Below, piece after piece: positions 54,672 to 62,079 of a stretch of 64,000 nt of DNA (its first letter is position 1; every line of letters begins with the position of its first letter). This stretch comes from Sphingomonas abietis (GTDB lineage: Bacteria; Pseudomonadota; Alphaproteobacteria; Sphingomonadales; Sphingomonadaceae). The stretch covers positions 2,701,001-2,765,000 of the forward strand of contig NZ_CP115174.1 of the NCBI RefSeq assembly GCF_027625475.1. The letters are read 5' to 3'. The position numbers and the translations under genes are program-made. Under the pieces are notes generated by a model, which made no database searches, was not told where the DNA came from, and was given only the letters and a program-made list of their open reading frames with translations.

Positions 54672-54700
54672 GTCACCCCGGGCTTGACCCGGGGTCCAGC
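54672..54700 (+). repeat. Left palindrome of a pair bracketing the GIY-YIG gene
   Basis: The core CCCCGGGCTTGACCCGGGG is a palindrome. Its outer end GTCACCCCGG and inner end GGGGTCCAGC are exact inverted copies of the ends of the element at 55031. It ends 35 bases before the GIY-YIG start. Confidence 0.85.
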
Positions 54701-54735
54701 TTGTCTTCGCTTTCCATGCGAGGATGGGAACGGAT

Positions 54736-55025
54736 ATGACGACCGGCGGCTGGGTCTACATCATGGCAGTCGTTATCGCGGCACGATCTACGTCGGCGTC
54801 ACAGCCGACCTTCGTGCGCGGGTCGGCCAGCATCGTAGCGGTGACGGATCCGATTTTTGCAGACGCTACGACCTCACTCGCCTCGTCTGGGCCGAGCGTG
54901 GCGACGACATAATGGCCTGCATCGCACATGAGAAACGGCTGAAACGCTGGCGGCGAGACTGGAAGTTTGCATTGATCGAAAGCGGGAATCCAGACTGGCA
55001 AGATCTGTTCGCCACGCTCGCCTGA
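54736..55025 (+). pseudogene. GIY-YIG endonuclease gene disrupted by a frameshift
   Basis: From ATG 54736 the frame reads MTTGGWVYIMA, then the similarity jumps to another frame at 54771: RYRGTIYVGVTADLRARVGQ, DFCRRYDLTRLVWAE, CIAHEKRLKRWRRDWKFALI, ending at TGA 55025. Together these make a ~96-residue single-domain GIY-YIG nuclease (VYI and YVG halves, catalytic arginine in ADLRARV and glutamate in AHEKRLK). One base seems lost at 54768-54770, so the two halves of the GIY-YIG motif are in different frames. It is bracketed by inverted palindromes 35 bases before and 5 bases after. Either recent decay or a sequence error. Confidence 0.82.
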
Positions 55026-55030
55026 AAGCA

Positions 55031-55059
55031 GCTGGACCCCGGCTCAGGGCCGGGGTGAC
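55031..55059 (-). repeat. Right palindrome of a pair bracketing the GIY-YIG gene
   Basis: The core CCCCGGCTCAGGGCCGGGG is a palindrome. It begins GCTGGACCCC and ends CCGGGGTGAC, the inverse of the element at 54672. It starts 5 bases after the GIY-YIG stop codon. Confidence 0.85.
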
Positions 55060-55109
55060 GAGATAATCAAATGTCCGCATCTGGGCGGAAGCCGTCATTC
55101 CATTGTTAC

Positions 55110-55196
55110 GTCATCCCGGACTTGGTCCGGGATCCCGCTTCTTCCGCGTCCAGCGGAAATCCAAGGAGCTGGACCCCGGATCAAGTCCGGGGTGAC
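55110..55196. repeat. REPIN-like palindromic doublet 3
   Basis: The left arm (55110-55138) has the core ATCCCGGACTTGGTCCGGGA; the right arm (55168-55196) is CCCCGGATCAAGTCCGGGG followed by TGAC. The arms are inverted relative to each other with 29 bases between, the same design as doublet 1 but without a gene inside. Confidence 0.85.
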
Positions 55197-55253
55197 GAGA
55201 TAGGGCGAAAGGGCGCCTCTTGGGCGAAACCCGTCGTTCCGCAACCCCTCAAA

Positions 55254-55286
55254 CCGTTCGGCCGTCGACAGGCGCAGGCCGAACGG
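55254..55286. repeat. Inverted repeat of the CCGTTCG family
   Basis: CCGTTCGGCC (55254) and GGCCGAACGG (55277) are exact inverted copies around GTCGACAGGCGCA, related to the arms at 10941 and 27000. Confidence 0.7.
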
Positions 55287-55314
55287 TGAAAGAGGAACGA
55301 ACCTCTCATCCATC

Positions 55315-55640
55315 TTGACAAATATCACCATATAGGTTACAGACCTTTCCGTCGCCCACACCCTTGATCAAGGCGCGCGGTGACAGGAGGGGATGGCGGC
55401 GGTTTCGGCCACCGTGCATCCAGCGGCCGGCGCGCCGGGCATCCGGGTGGATTCCCGCAACCCTACCGTCCACCAGGCCAGCGTGAAGCTCGCCGCGCCC
55501 GTGCCATGGGCGCGTCCGGCCCACGTCCGCCCCAACCGGGACTGCTCCACCCCAGCCGCGCAATGGCCGGGGAGTGGGAGCACAGGCCCTCGGAGGGTAA
55601 CTGAGACACCTCCAAACCCCCGCGATGCAACGAGGCACGC
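55315..55640 (+). other. Promoter-led, strongly structured region; candidate non-coding RNA of unknown family
   Basis: TTGACA at 55315 lies in unusually AT-rich sequence, with TACAGA 17 bases on. A perfect palindrome CCTTGATCAAGG follows at 55362. Downstream are several strong hairpins on the plus strand: GGTGGA/TCCACC (55447-55475), CGCGCCC/GGGCGCG (55496-55516), TGCTCC.../...GGAGCA (about 55543-55581), GGAGG/CCTCC (55593-55614) and CCCGCG/CGCGGG. No plausible protein is encoded on either strand. I do not recognise RNase P, tmRNA, SRP RNA, 6S RNA or a common riboswitch in it. It converges on prfC. Confidence 0.4.
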
Positions 55641-55706
55641 GCGGGGCGCCGGCCGCCTTCCCTGCCCCCAAGCGGCGGGAGAATTGTGCCCGCAAATCCT
55701 ACAGGA

Positions 55707-57281
55707 TCAGCCCGACACCCGCTCCTTGATCGCCGAGAAGCGGACCTTGGGCGCGCGCTCAGCGACATAATTCACCTCCCACGCGTCGCGCGCGAGGAAG
55801 ACGGGCGCGCCGTCGCGGTCCTCGGCCATGGCGCCGCCGCGGCCTTCCACGAACGCCTTGAGGTCGGCGGGGTCGTCGGCGGAGATCCAGCGCGCCGTCT
55901 CGAACGGCGCCGGCTCGAACTCGGCGGCGACGTTATATTCAGCCTGGAGGCGCGAGATCAGCACCTCCAATTGCAGCTGGCCGACCACGCCGACGATCCA
56001 TTGCGAGCCGACCAGCGGCTTGAACAGCTGGGTGACGCCCTCCTCCGCCATGTCGACCAGCGCGGTGCGCAGCTGCTTGGTCTTGGTCGGGTCGAGCAGC
56101 CGGATCCGGCGCAGGATCTCCGGCGCGAAGTTGGGAATCCCGGTGAAGGTGATCGCCTCGCCCTCGCTCAGCGTGTCGCCGACGCGCAGCACGCCATGGT
56201 TGGGGATGCCGATGATGTCGCCGGGCAGCGCCGTCTCGGCCAGCTCGCGGTCCTGCGCGAAGAAGAAGATCGGCGAATTGATCGCGATCGTCTTGCCGGT
56301 CTGCACCTGCTTCAACTTCATGCCGCGCTTGAACTTGCCCGAGCAGACTCGCAGGAACGCGATGCGATCGCGATGCTGCGGGTTCATATTGGCCTGCACC
56401 TTGAAGATGAAGCCGGAGACGTTGGGCTCGTCGGGGGTGATCGCGCGCGGCTGGGCGGGCTGGGTGCGCGGCGGCGGGGCATAGTCGCCGATCGCGGTGA
56501 TCAGCGCCTCGACGCCATATTCGCGCAGCGCCGAGCCGAAGAACACCGGGGTCTGGTCGCCATGGCGATAAGCGGTGAGGTCGAAATGGCCATAGCCGCC
56601 GAGCGCCAGTTCGGCCTCCTCGCGCAACCGCGCAGCCCCTTCGGGCGAGACCAGCGTGTCGAGCCGGGGATCGTCCAGCCCGTCGAGCTGCTCGTCGGGT
56701 TTGTCGGGCCGCGACAGGGTGTTGCGCTGGAAATCGAACAGGCCTTCGTAGAGCCCGCCCATGCCGACCGGCCAGTTCATCGGGGTGACGTCGAGGGCGA
56801 GCTTGTCGGCCACCTCGTCGATCAGCGCGAACGGATCGAGGCCCTCGCGATCGACCTTGTTGATGAAGGTGACGATCGGCACCGAGCGCAGCCGGCACAC
56901 CTCGAACAGCTTGCGGGTCTGCGCCTCGATGCCCTTGGCGGCGTCGATCACCATCACCGCCGAATCGACCGCGGTCAGCGTGCGGTAGGTATCCTCGGAG
57001 AAATCCTCATGGCCCGGCGTATCGAGCAGGTTGAAGGTCAGCGGCTCGCCGGATCGGCCGGGCCGCTCGAAGGTCATCACCGAGGAGGTGACCGAGATGC
57101 CGCGCTGCTGCTCGATCTTCATCCAGTCGGAGCGCGCCCGCCGGTTGTTGCCGCGCGCACGCACCTCGCCGGCCTGGTGGATCGCGCCGCCGGCGAGCAG
57201 CAGCTTCTCCGTCAGCGTGGTCTTGCCCGCGTCCGGGTGGGAAATGATCGCGAAGGTGCGGCGGCTCTCGGAAGGATTCAT
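55707..57281 (-). CDS. prfC: Peptide chain release factor 3
   Basis: A 524-residue GTPase that recycles RF1/RF2. GTP motifs are SHPDAGKTTLTEKLL (G1), DTPGHEDF (G3) and FINKVDREG (G4). The body includes FIFKVQANMNPQHRDRIAF and ends with the RF3-type C-terminal domain (QLFKPLVGSQWIVGVVGQLQLEVL). ATG 57281 (MNPSESRRTFAI) was chosen; nine more codons are open upstream. The neighbour on the right is a secreted protein gene. Confidence 0.95.
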   Translation of the reverse strand: MNPSESRRTFAIISHPDAGKTTLTEKLLLAGGAIHQAGEVRARGNNRRARSDWMKIEQQRGISVTSSVMTFERPGRSGEPLTFNLLDTPGHEDFSEDTYRTLTAVDSAVMVIDAAKGIEAQTRKLFEVCRLRSVPIVTFINKVDREGLDPFALIDEVADKLALDVTPMNWPVGMGGLYEGLFDFQRNTLSRPDKPDEQLDGLDDPRLDTLVSPEGAARLREEAELALGGYGHFDLTAYRHGDQTPVFFGSALREYGVEALITAIGDYAPPPRTQPAQPRAITPDEPNVSGFIFKVQANMNPQHRDRIAFLRVCSGKFKRGMKLKQVQTGKTIAINSPIFFFAQDRELAETALPGDIIGIPNHGVLRVGDTLSEGEAITFTGIPNFAPEILRRIRLLDPTKTKQLRTALVDMAEEGVTQLFKPLVGSQWIVGVVGQLQLEVLISRLQAEYNVAAEFEPAPFETARWISADDPADLKAFVEGRGGAMAEDRDGAPVFLARDAWEVNYVAERAPKVRFSAIKERVSG

Positions 57282-57335
57282 GCCCGGCCCTGTAGCGTGT
57301 CGGCCCAAAAAAGCGAGAGAGGCGTGATCGGCGCC

Positions 57336-58262
57336 TCACGGCTGCTGGCAGACCAGCCCGATCTCGTTCGTCTCGCGATAGACGCTGATCTGCGGGCAGC
57401 GATCGAGCAGGTCGCGGCCGACGGCGATCGCCGCCCAGCGGAATTGCGGCGGCAGCGGGCGATGGCGCACGACGATATCGTCCTTGCCCGGCGCGGGGGA
57501 TGGCGGCTGATCGGCATCCGGCAATTGGCTGTCGCCGGCATAATCCACGATCCGCACCGCGACATGGCTGAGCGGGAAGCCGAGCAGCGTGGCCGGCTGG
57601 GCCAGCGTCATGTCCCACACCGGGCGGGCGACGCCATAGGCGATCGGCAGCGTCCGCGCCTCCCGGCCGAGGCGGCCGCCATAGGCCTTGGACAGGATCG
57701 CGGCGGCGGCCGCCGTCGCCACCGTCTCCGGCGCATCGGGGGCGAGCAGGATGGCGATCCGCTGCCGGCCGACCTTCCACTCGAGATGGAAGCCGCTCTG
57801 CACGTCGTTGAGCGCCGGATAGCGATGCTCGCGGCTGCTCTCGCCGGTGCCGATGCGGACGATCGGCCAGGGCAGGTCGATCGCCCCGATCGTGCCGGAC
57901 TGGCCGTTGCAGCAGGGCTGATCCTGCGTCCTGATCGTCATCGGCACGGCCACCCCCGCGATCGCGACCTCGCCATTGGCCTGACGATGCGGGATCACGA
58001 CCCGCCCGATATATTCGCTGGGGCCGGGCTGCCAGGCGACGGGCAGACGGCCGGCCAGGTCCGGCGCGACGTCCAGCCCGTCATCCAGCGCCACGCCGAT
58101 CGTGGCCAGTACGCCGGCGATCGTCGTCTCGACCACCGGATGCGCCCGGTCCAGCGTGATCGGGCCGAGGGCCGGCCCCGCGCTCCTGCGTGCATCGGCG
58201 GCCGAGGCGAGGCCGATCGCGGCCGCGCCCAGCAGCAGCAGGCGTCGCGCCGCGCCGCTCAT
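57336..58262 (-). CDS. Secreted hypothetical protein
   Basis: A 308-residue protein with a signal peptide (LLLLGAAAIGLASAADA). The mature part shows no family I recognise; QDQPCCNGQSG and RCPQISVY contain its few cysteines. Its start overlaps the stop of the upstream M1 peptidase gene by 4 bases (ATGA), so the two are made from one transcript, and a joint extracytoplasmic role is possible. Confidence 0.6.
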   Translation of the reverse strand: MSGAARRLLLLGAAAIGLASAADARRSAGPALGPITLDRAHPVVETTIAGVLATIGVALDDGLDVAPDLAGRLPVAWQPGPSEYIGRVVIPHRQANGEVAIAGVAVPMTIRTQDQPCCNGQSGTIGAIDLPWPIVRIGTGESSREHRYPALNDVQSGFHLEWKVGRQRIAILLAPDAPETVATAAAAAILSKAYGGRLGREARTLPIAYGVARPVWDMTLAQPATLLGFPLSHVAVRIVDYAGDSQLPDADQPPSPAPGKDDIVVRHRPLPPQFRWAAIAVGRDLLDRCPQISVYRETNEIGLVCQQP

Positions 58263-60217
58263 CCGCCGATCGCGATCCGGTTGTTGCTGCGATCGCGATC
58301 GGGCAGGCGGTGATCGGGATCGAGCGTCGCCGCGACGACGTGCCGCCCCGCCGGAATCGCGATGTCGCCGGCCGTCTGGCGAATCCAGGTCTCGGCCGGC
58401 AGCCGGATATCCTCATGGCTCCCGTCGGCATAATCGACCCGCAGCGTCACCGGCATCACCAGCGGATCGCGATTTTCCACCGTGATCGCGGTGCCACCGT
58501 TGGGCGTGGCCGCGATCTTCGTCACCGCGACGTCATAGGTCGCGTTGGTCAGATACCAGCCGCGCCACCACCAGCTCAGATCCTCGCCGGCCTCGCTGTC
58601 CATGAACCGGAAGAAGTCGGAGGGCTTGGGATGCTTGAACGCCCACAGCGCGATGAAGCGGCGGAAGGCGGGATCGAAGCGCTCCGGCCCGAGGATCTCG
58701 TCGCGCAGCAGCACGAGGCCGAGCGCCGATTTGAAATAGGTGACGGGATGGCGATAGGTCTCGGTCACCGTATCGGCGCGGCTGAGGATCGGCGGCGCTT
58801 GCGGGTCGGCGAGGATCGGCAAGATCTCGTCGACCGGATTGCCGCCGCCGGGCGCGAACTCGCTGTCGCGCTTGGGGGCATATTCGCCGTGGTGGAAATC
58901 CTCGGACTCGAAGGTGTCGATGAAGGTGTTGAAGCCCTCGTCCATCCACGCATCGCGCCGCTCGTCGAAGCCGACGATCATCGGGAACCAGCTGTGGCCG
59001 ATCTCGTGCGCGGTGATCCAGAACAGGGGCTTGCCCTTGTCGGTGATCCCGTCGAACACGATGCCCGGATATTCCATGCCCGATGCCGGCCCGGCGATGT
59101 TGATCGCCGCCGGCCACGGATAGGGATACCAGCGCTTCGACATGGTCTCGACCGTGTCCTTCACATATTGGGTCGAGCGATCCCAGGCCTGCGCGCCGGC
59201 GCTCTCGGCCGGGTAATAGGACATGGCGAGCGACGTCCTGCCGCCGGGCAGGGTGATCCGTGCTGCATCCCAGGCGAAGGCGTCGGAGGCCGAGAAGGCG
59301 ACGTCGCGCGTATTCTCCATGCGATAATGCCAGGTCTTGGTGCCGGTGCCCGCCCTGGTGCGATCGCCTCCGATCTCGGCCGGCGCCACGATCTTCACGG
59401 TGCTGTCCGACGCGGCGGCCTGCGCCAGCCGGCTGCGCTCGGTCGCGGTCAGCACCTCCTGCGGATTCTGGAGCGCACCCGATCCGGCGACGATCATGTC
59501 CGCCGGCACCGTCACCCAATAATCGAAGTCGCCATAGTCGAGATAGAATTCCTGCGCGAGGTAAGGGAGCGTGTCCCACCCGCGCACATCGTCATAGACC
59601 GCCATGCGCGGATACCATTGGGCGAGATCGTAGATCGCCCCATCCTTCACCTTGCCCCACGCCATGCGCCCGCCGAAGGCGCCGGGAATGACGAAGCGGT
59701 AGCTGAGATGGACGGTGATCTTGCCGCCCTTCCCCGCCAGCGGCGCCGGCAGCCGGATCTGGAGGCGGGTGTCGCTCTCCACCGTCGGCACCGCCACGCG
59801 CCGGCCGCCCTGCTCCACCTCGACGCGCTCGATCGTGTAGCCGTCGGTCGATCCGTCGCCCCGGCGCGGCACGGCGCCGTCGGCGGCATGGCTGCGCGAA
59901 TGGGGACGGTACATATTCTGGTCGAGCTGGAGCCACAGCACATCCAGCGTGTCCGGCGAATTGTTGGTGTAGCTGATCGCCTCCTCGCCCGAGAGGGCGT
60001 GCGCCGCCGTGTCGAGGGTGGCGTGGATCTGATAGTCGGCGCGGTTCTGCCACCAGGACGGGCCGGGCTGGCCGCTGCCCGAACGGACGGCGTTGATCGG
60101 CCCCGGCAGATCGAGCGGCGCGAACGCAGCACGCGGATCATAGGAAGGGGTGGCCGCGACGGCCGCGCTCCCCGTCATCAACAGCGCCGTCATTCCCGCC
60201 AGCCGCCCGATCCGCAT
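58259..60217 (-). CDS. M1 family zinc metallopeptidase, secreted
   Basis: A 652-residue protein with a signal peptide (GRLAGMTALLMTGSAAVAA). The gluzincin motif is WITAHEIGHSWFP (H404, E405, H408) with the third ligand glutamate in WMDEGFNTFI, and the substrate motif GMEYPGIVF precedes it. This is the aminopeptidase N-like M1 family, probably periplasmic or outer-membrane associated. The frame continues open upstream through the HAD gene region, but the signal peptide at 60217 marks the real start. Confidence 0.88.
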   Translation of the reverse strand: MRIGRLAGMTALLMTGSAAVAATPSYDPRAAFAPLDLPGPINAVRSGSGQPGPSWWQNRADYQIHATLDTAAHALSGEEAISYTNNSPDTLDVLWLQLDQNMYRPHSRSHAADGAVPRRGDGSTDGYTIERVEVEQGGRRVAVPTVESDTRLQIRLPAPLAGKGGKITVHLSYRFVIPGAFGGRMAWGKVKDGAIYDLAQWYPRMAVYDDVRGWDTLPYLAQEFYLDYGDFDYWVTVPADMIVAGSGALQNPQEVLTATERSRLAQAAASDSTVKIVAPAEIGGDRTRAGTGTKTWHYRMENTRDVAFSASDAFAWDAARITLPGGRTSLAMSYYPAESAGAQAWDRSTQYVKDTVETMSKRWYPYPWPAAINIAGPASGMEYPGIVFDGITDKGKPLFWITAHEIGHSWFPMIVGFDERRDAWMDEGFNTFIDTFESEDFHHGEYAPKRDSEFAPGGGNPVDEILPILADPQAPPILSRADTVTETYRHPVTYFKSALGLVLLRDEILGPERFDPAFRRFIALWAFKHPKPSDFFRFMDSEAGEDLSWWWRGWYLTNATYDVAVTKIAATPNGGTAITVENRDPLVMPVTLRVDYADGSHEDIRLPAETWIRQTAGDIAIPAGRHVVAATLDPDHRLPDRDRSNNRIAIGG

Positions 60218-60324
60218 TCGACACCTCCGCAACAGATGGTGGCGATCCTGCAACACTCTGCCGCCAGATGCGAGAGCGGGCGACGGCAAAACTTTTGCGA
60301 CGCTCTGCAATGGCTGACAAGTTC

Positions 60325-60401
60325 GTGCTCCTGCGTAGGCAGGAGCCCAGGTGAGGAATTGCACCGCCTGGGGCTCTGGGCTCCTGCCTTCGCAGGAGCA
60401 C
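60325..60401. repeat. REPIN-like doublet of a second family
   Basis: Left arm GTGCTCCTGCGTAGGCAGGA (60325 on) and right arm CTGGGCTCCTGCCTTCGCAG (60376 on) are inverted copies of a 26-base palindromic unit with a single mismatch, 25 bases apart. It fills most of the gap between the M1 peptidase and HAD genes; nothing else is seen there. Confidence 0.85.
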
Positions 60402-60435
60402 CGAAGGGTCGGATGTCGAAAAGGGCGTGAGACGG

Positions 60436-61185
60436 TCAGCCCAGGCAGTAGATGATCGCCTGGATCGCGCGCTTGGTCTCGTCGATCGAGCCGACCGGGA
60501 TGGTGTCCACCCCCGCCTTGGCCGGGACGGGATGATCGTTGCCGCCCGGATAGGTCGCATCGCCCATGAAGATCATGTCGGCGGTGGCGATGCCGGATTC
60601 CTTCGCCAGCCGCTCGATCCCATAGGCCTTGTCGACCCCTTCGCGGGTGACGTCGATCGAGGTCGATCCGCCGATGTTGACCGACAGGCCGGGCAGCTCG
60701 GCCTGCGCCGCCTGCTGCATCGCCTCGCGCTTCTTGCGATCGGGATCCCACGCCTTCTTGGCGTCGAGCGGCGCCTCCTGGCCGAGGCCGGAGAAGGTGA
60801 TCTGGCTGCCGCGATCCTCGATCTGCGCGCCCCATATCTTCTCGCCGCGGAAGCCCGCGGCATCGACCGCCTTGTCGAGCGCGTCGAGGATATGGCGGCG
60901 CTCGTCCGCCGAGAAATCCTCCTTGTAGACCGCCTGCCAATGCCCGTCGGTGCAGCGGTACAGCTTGGTGCCCGAGGTCGGCATGATCCACAGATTGGCG
61001 CGAACCGCATGGCGCGGCAGCCGGCCGATCACCTGCTTCTCGAACTGCGGCCAGTCGCCGCCCGAGATCACGCAGACCTGCGCGACTTCGCTCAGCCCCG
61101 CCAGCAGATCGGCCATCTCGGCGTCGATCGCCGCCTTGCTCTCGGCCAATGTGCCATCGAGATCGAATGCCACGAGTTTCTTCAT
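60436..61185 (-). CDS. HAD-IIB hydrolase resembling eukaryotic-type phosphomannomutase
   Basis: A 249-residue HAD protein. Motif I is VAFDLDGTLAESKAAID, motif II VISGGDWPQFE, and motif IV IFMGDATYPGGNDHPV; the cap segment SVNIGGSTSIDVTREGVDKAYGIERL resembles alpha-phosphomannomutases of eukaryotes. The second aspartate of the DxDGT motif needed for phosphosugar chemistry is present. It may interconvert mannose 6- and 1-phosphate or act as a sugar phosphatase. ATG 61185 was chosen over GTG/ATG sites upstream. Confidence 0.82.
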   Translation of the reverse strand: MKKLVAFDLDGTLAESKAAIDAEMADLLAGLSEVAQVCVISGGDWPQFEKQVIGRLPRHAVRANLWIMPTSGTKLYRCTDGHWQAVYKEDFSADERRHILDALDKAVDAAGFRGEKIWGAQIEDRGSQITFSGLGQEAPLDAKKAWDPDRKKREAMQQAAQAELPGLSVNIGGSTSIDVTREGVDKAYGIERLAKESGIATADMIFMGDATYPGGNDHPVPAKAGVDTIPVGSIDETKRAIQAIIYCLG

Positions 61186-61211
61186 GCGCGCGCCCTTCAC
61201 TGTCGAAGCCA

Positions 61212-61988
61212 CTACTCGCGAAACGAGGGATCGATCCGATCGAGCTTACGCAAAAGCGCGGGCCACGCCAGCATGTCGGCACCGGCACGGGTGATGCTGG
61301 GATGGGTCTGCACCGCGACCTTCTCGGGCGTGCCCTGCGGCGGGGTGTTGAGATGCTCCCTGCCCGCGCTCAGCATGTGGACCTGCGCCTCGCAGGCCCG
61401 CTCCAGGAAATACATCCGCAGGAAGGCGTGGCCGACCGTCTCGCCCACCGTCAGCGTGCCATGGTTGCGCAGCAGCATGACGGTCTTCGCGCCGAGATCG
61501 GCGACCAGCCGCTCGCGCTCCTCCATGTCGGTCGCGATGCCCTCATAGTCGTGATAGGCCAGTTCGTGCGCGGCGATCATCGCGGTCTGGGTGTGGGGCA
61601 GCAGCCCGAAGTCCATCGCCGACACCGCCTGGCCATAGGGCGTGTGGAGATGCAGCACCGCCTTGGCATCGTCCCGCGCCATGTGGACCGCCGAGTGGAT
61701 CACGAAGCCCGCCGCATTGACCATCGCCGGGGCGAGCACCGGCTTGCCGGCCGGATCGATCTTCACCAGCGACGAGGCGGTGATCTCCTCGAACATCAGA
61801 TGATAGGGGTTGATCAGGAAGTGATGGTCCGGCCCCGGCACGCGGGCGGACAGATGGGTGAAGATCAGATCGTCCCACCCATAAAGCGCGACCAGCCGGT
61901 ACGCGGCGGCCAGATCGACGCGGATCGCCCACTCCTCTGCCGAGACCTGATCTCGGATGGTCGGTTCTTGCGTGGCTGTTGCCATCAT
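61212..61988 (-). CDS. Class II aldolase/adducin family protein
   Basis: A 258-residue protein with the zinc-binding segments AVLHLHTPYGQAVSA and LLRNHGTLTVGETVGHAF and the N-terminal YGWDDLIFTHLSARVPG. Bacterial members act on sugar phosphates or related aldols; adducin-like ones are poorly understood, so the substrate is open. The ATG pair at 61985-61988 follows an AAAAGGAGA ribosome site. It is divergent from the Nudix-DUF47 gene. Confidence 0.85.
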   Translation of the reverse strand: MMATATQEPTIRDQVSAEEWAIRVDLAAAYRLVALYGWDDLIFTHLSARVPGPDHHFLINPYHLMFEEITASSLVKIDPAGKPVLAPAMVNAAGFVIHSAVHMARDDAKAVLHLHTPYGQAVSAMDFGLLPHTQTAMIAAHELAYHDYEGIATDMEERERLVADLGAKTVMLLRNHGTLTVGETVGHAFLRMYFLERACEAQVHMLSAGREHLNTPPQGTPEKVAVQTHPSITRAGADMLAWPALLRKLDRIDPSFRE

Positions 61989-62079
61989 GCTCTCCTTTTT
62001 TAAGAGAATAGGCCTATCTGGTCTCCGGGCCAAGCAGCCGGATTCTGCCCCCGCCCCGCTTGCAATCATCGCGCGCTTG

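Noticed and set aside
54447..54735. The upstream part of the 192-codon frame leading into the GIY-YIG gene
   Set aside because: It translates the terminator and palindromic doublets; only the part after 54771 is nuclease.
55306..55768. Overlapping ORFs on both strands in the structured region, as proteins
   Set aside because: Arginine/proline-rich, no ribosome sites and mutually overlapping; RNA structure explains the sequence better.
55686..58313. An 875-codon plus-strand open frame opposite prfC and the secreted protein
   Set aside because: It is an arginine/alanine-rich shadow of real genes, typical of GC-rich DNA; prfC motifs are intact on the minus strand.
58259..61288. A 1009-codon open frame that would fuse the M1 peptidase to upstream sequence
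   Set aside because: The peptidase has its own signal peptide at 60217; the upstream part is the HAD-IIB gene and a palindrome read in the wrong frame.
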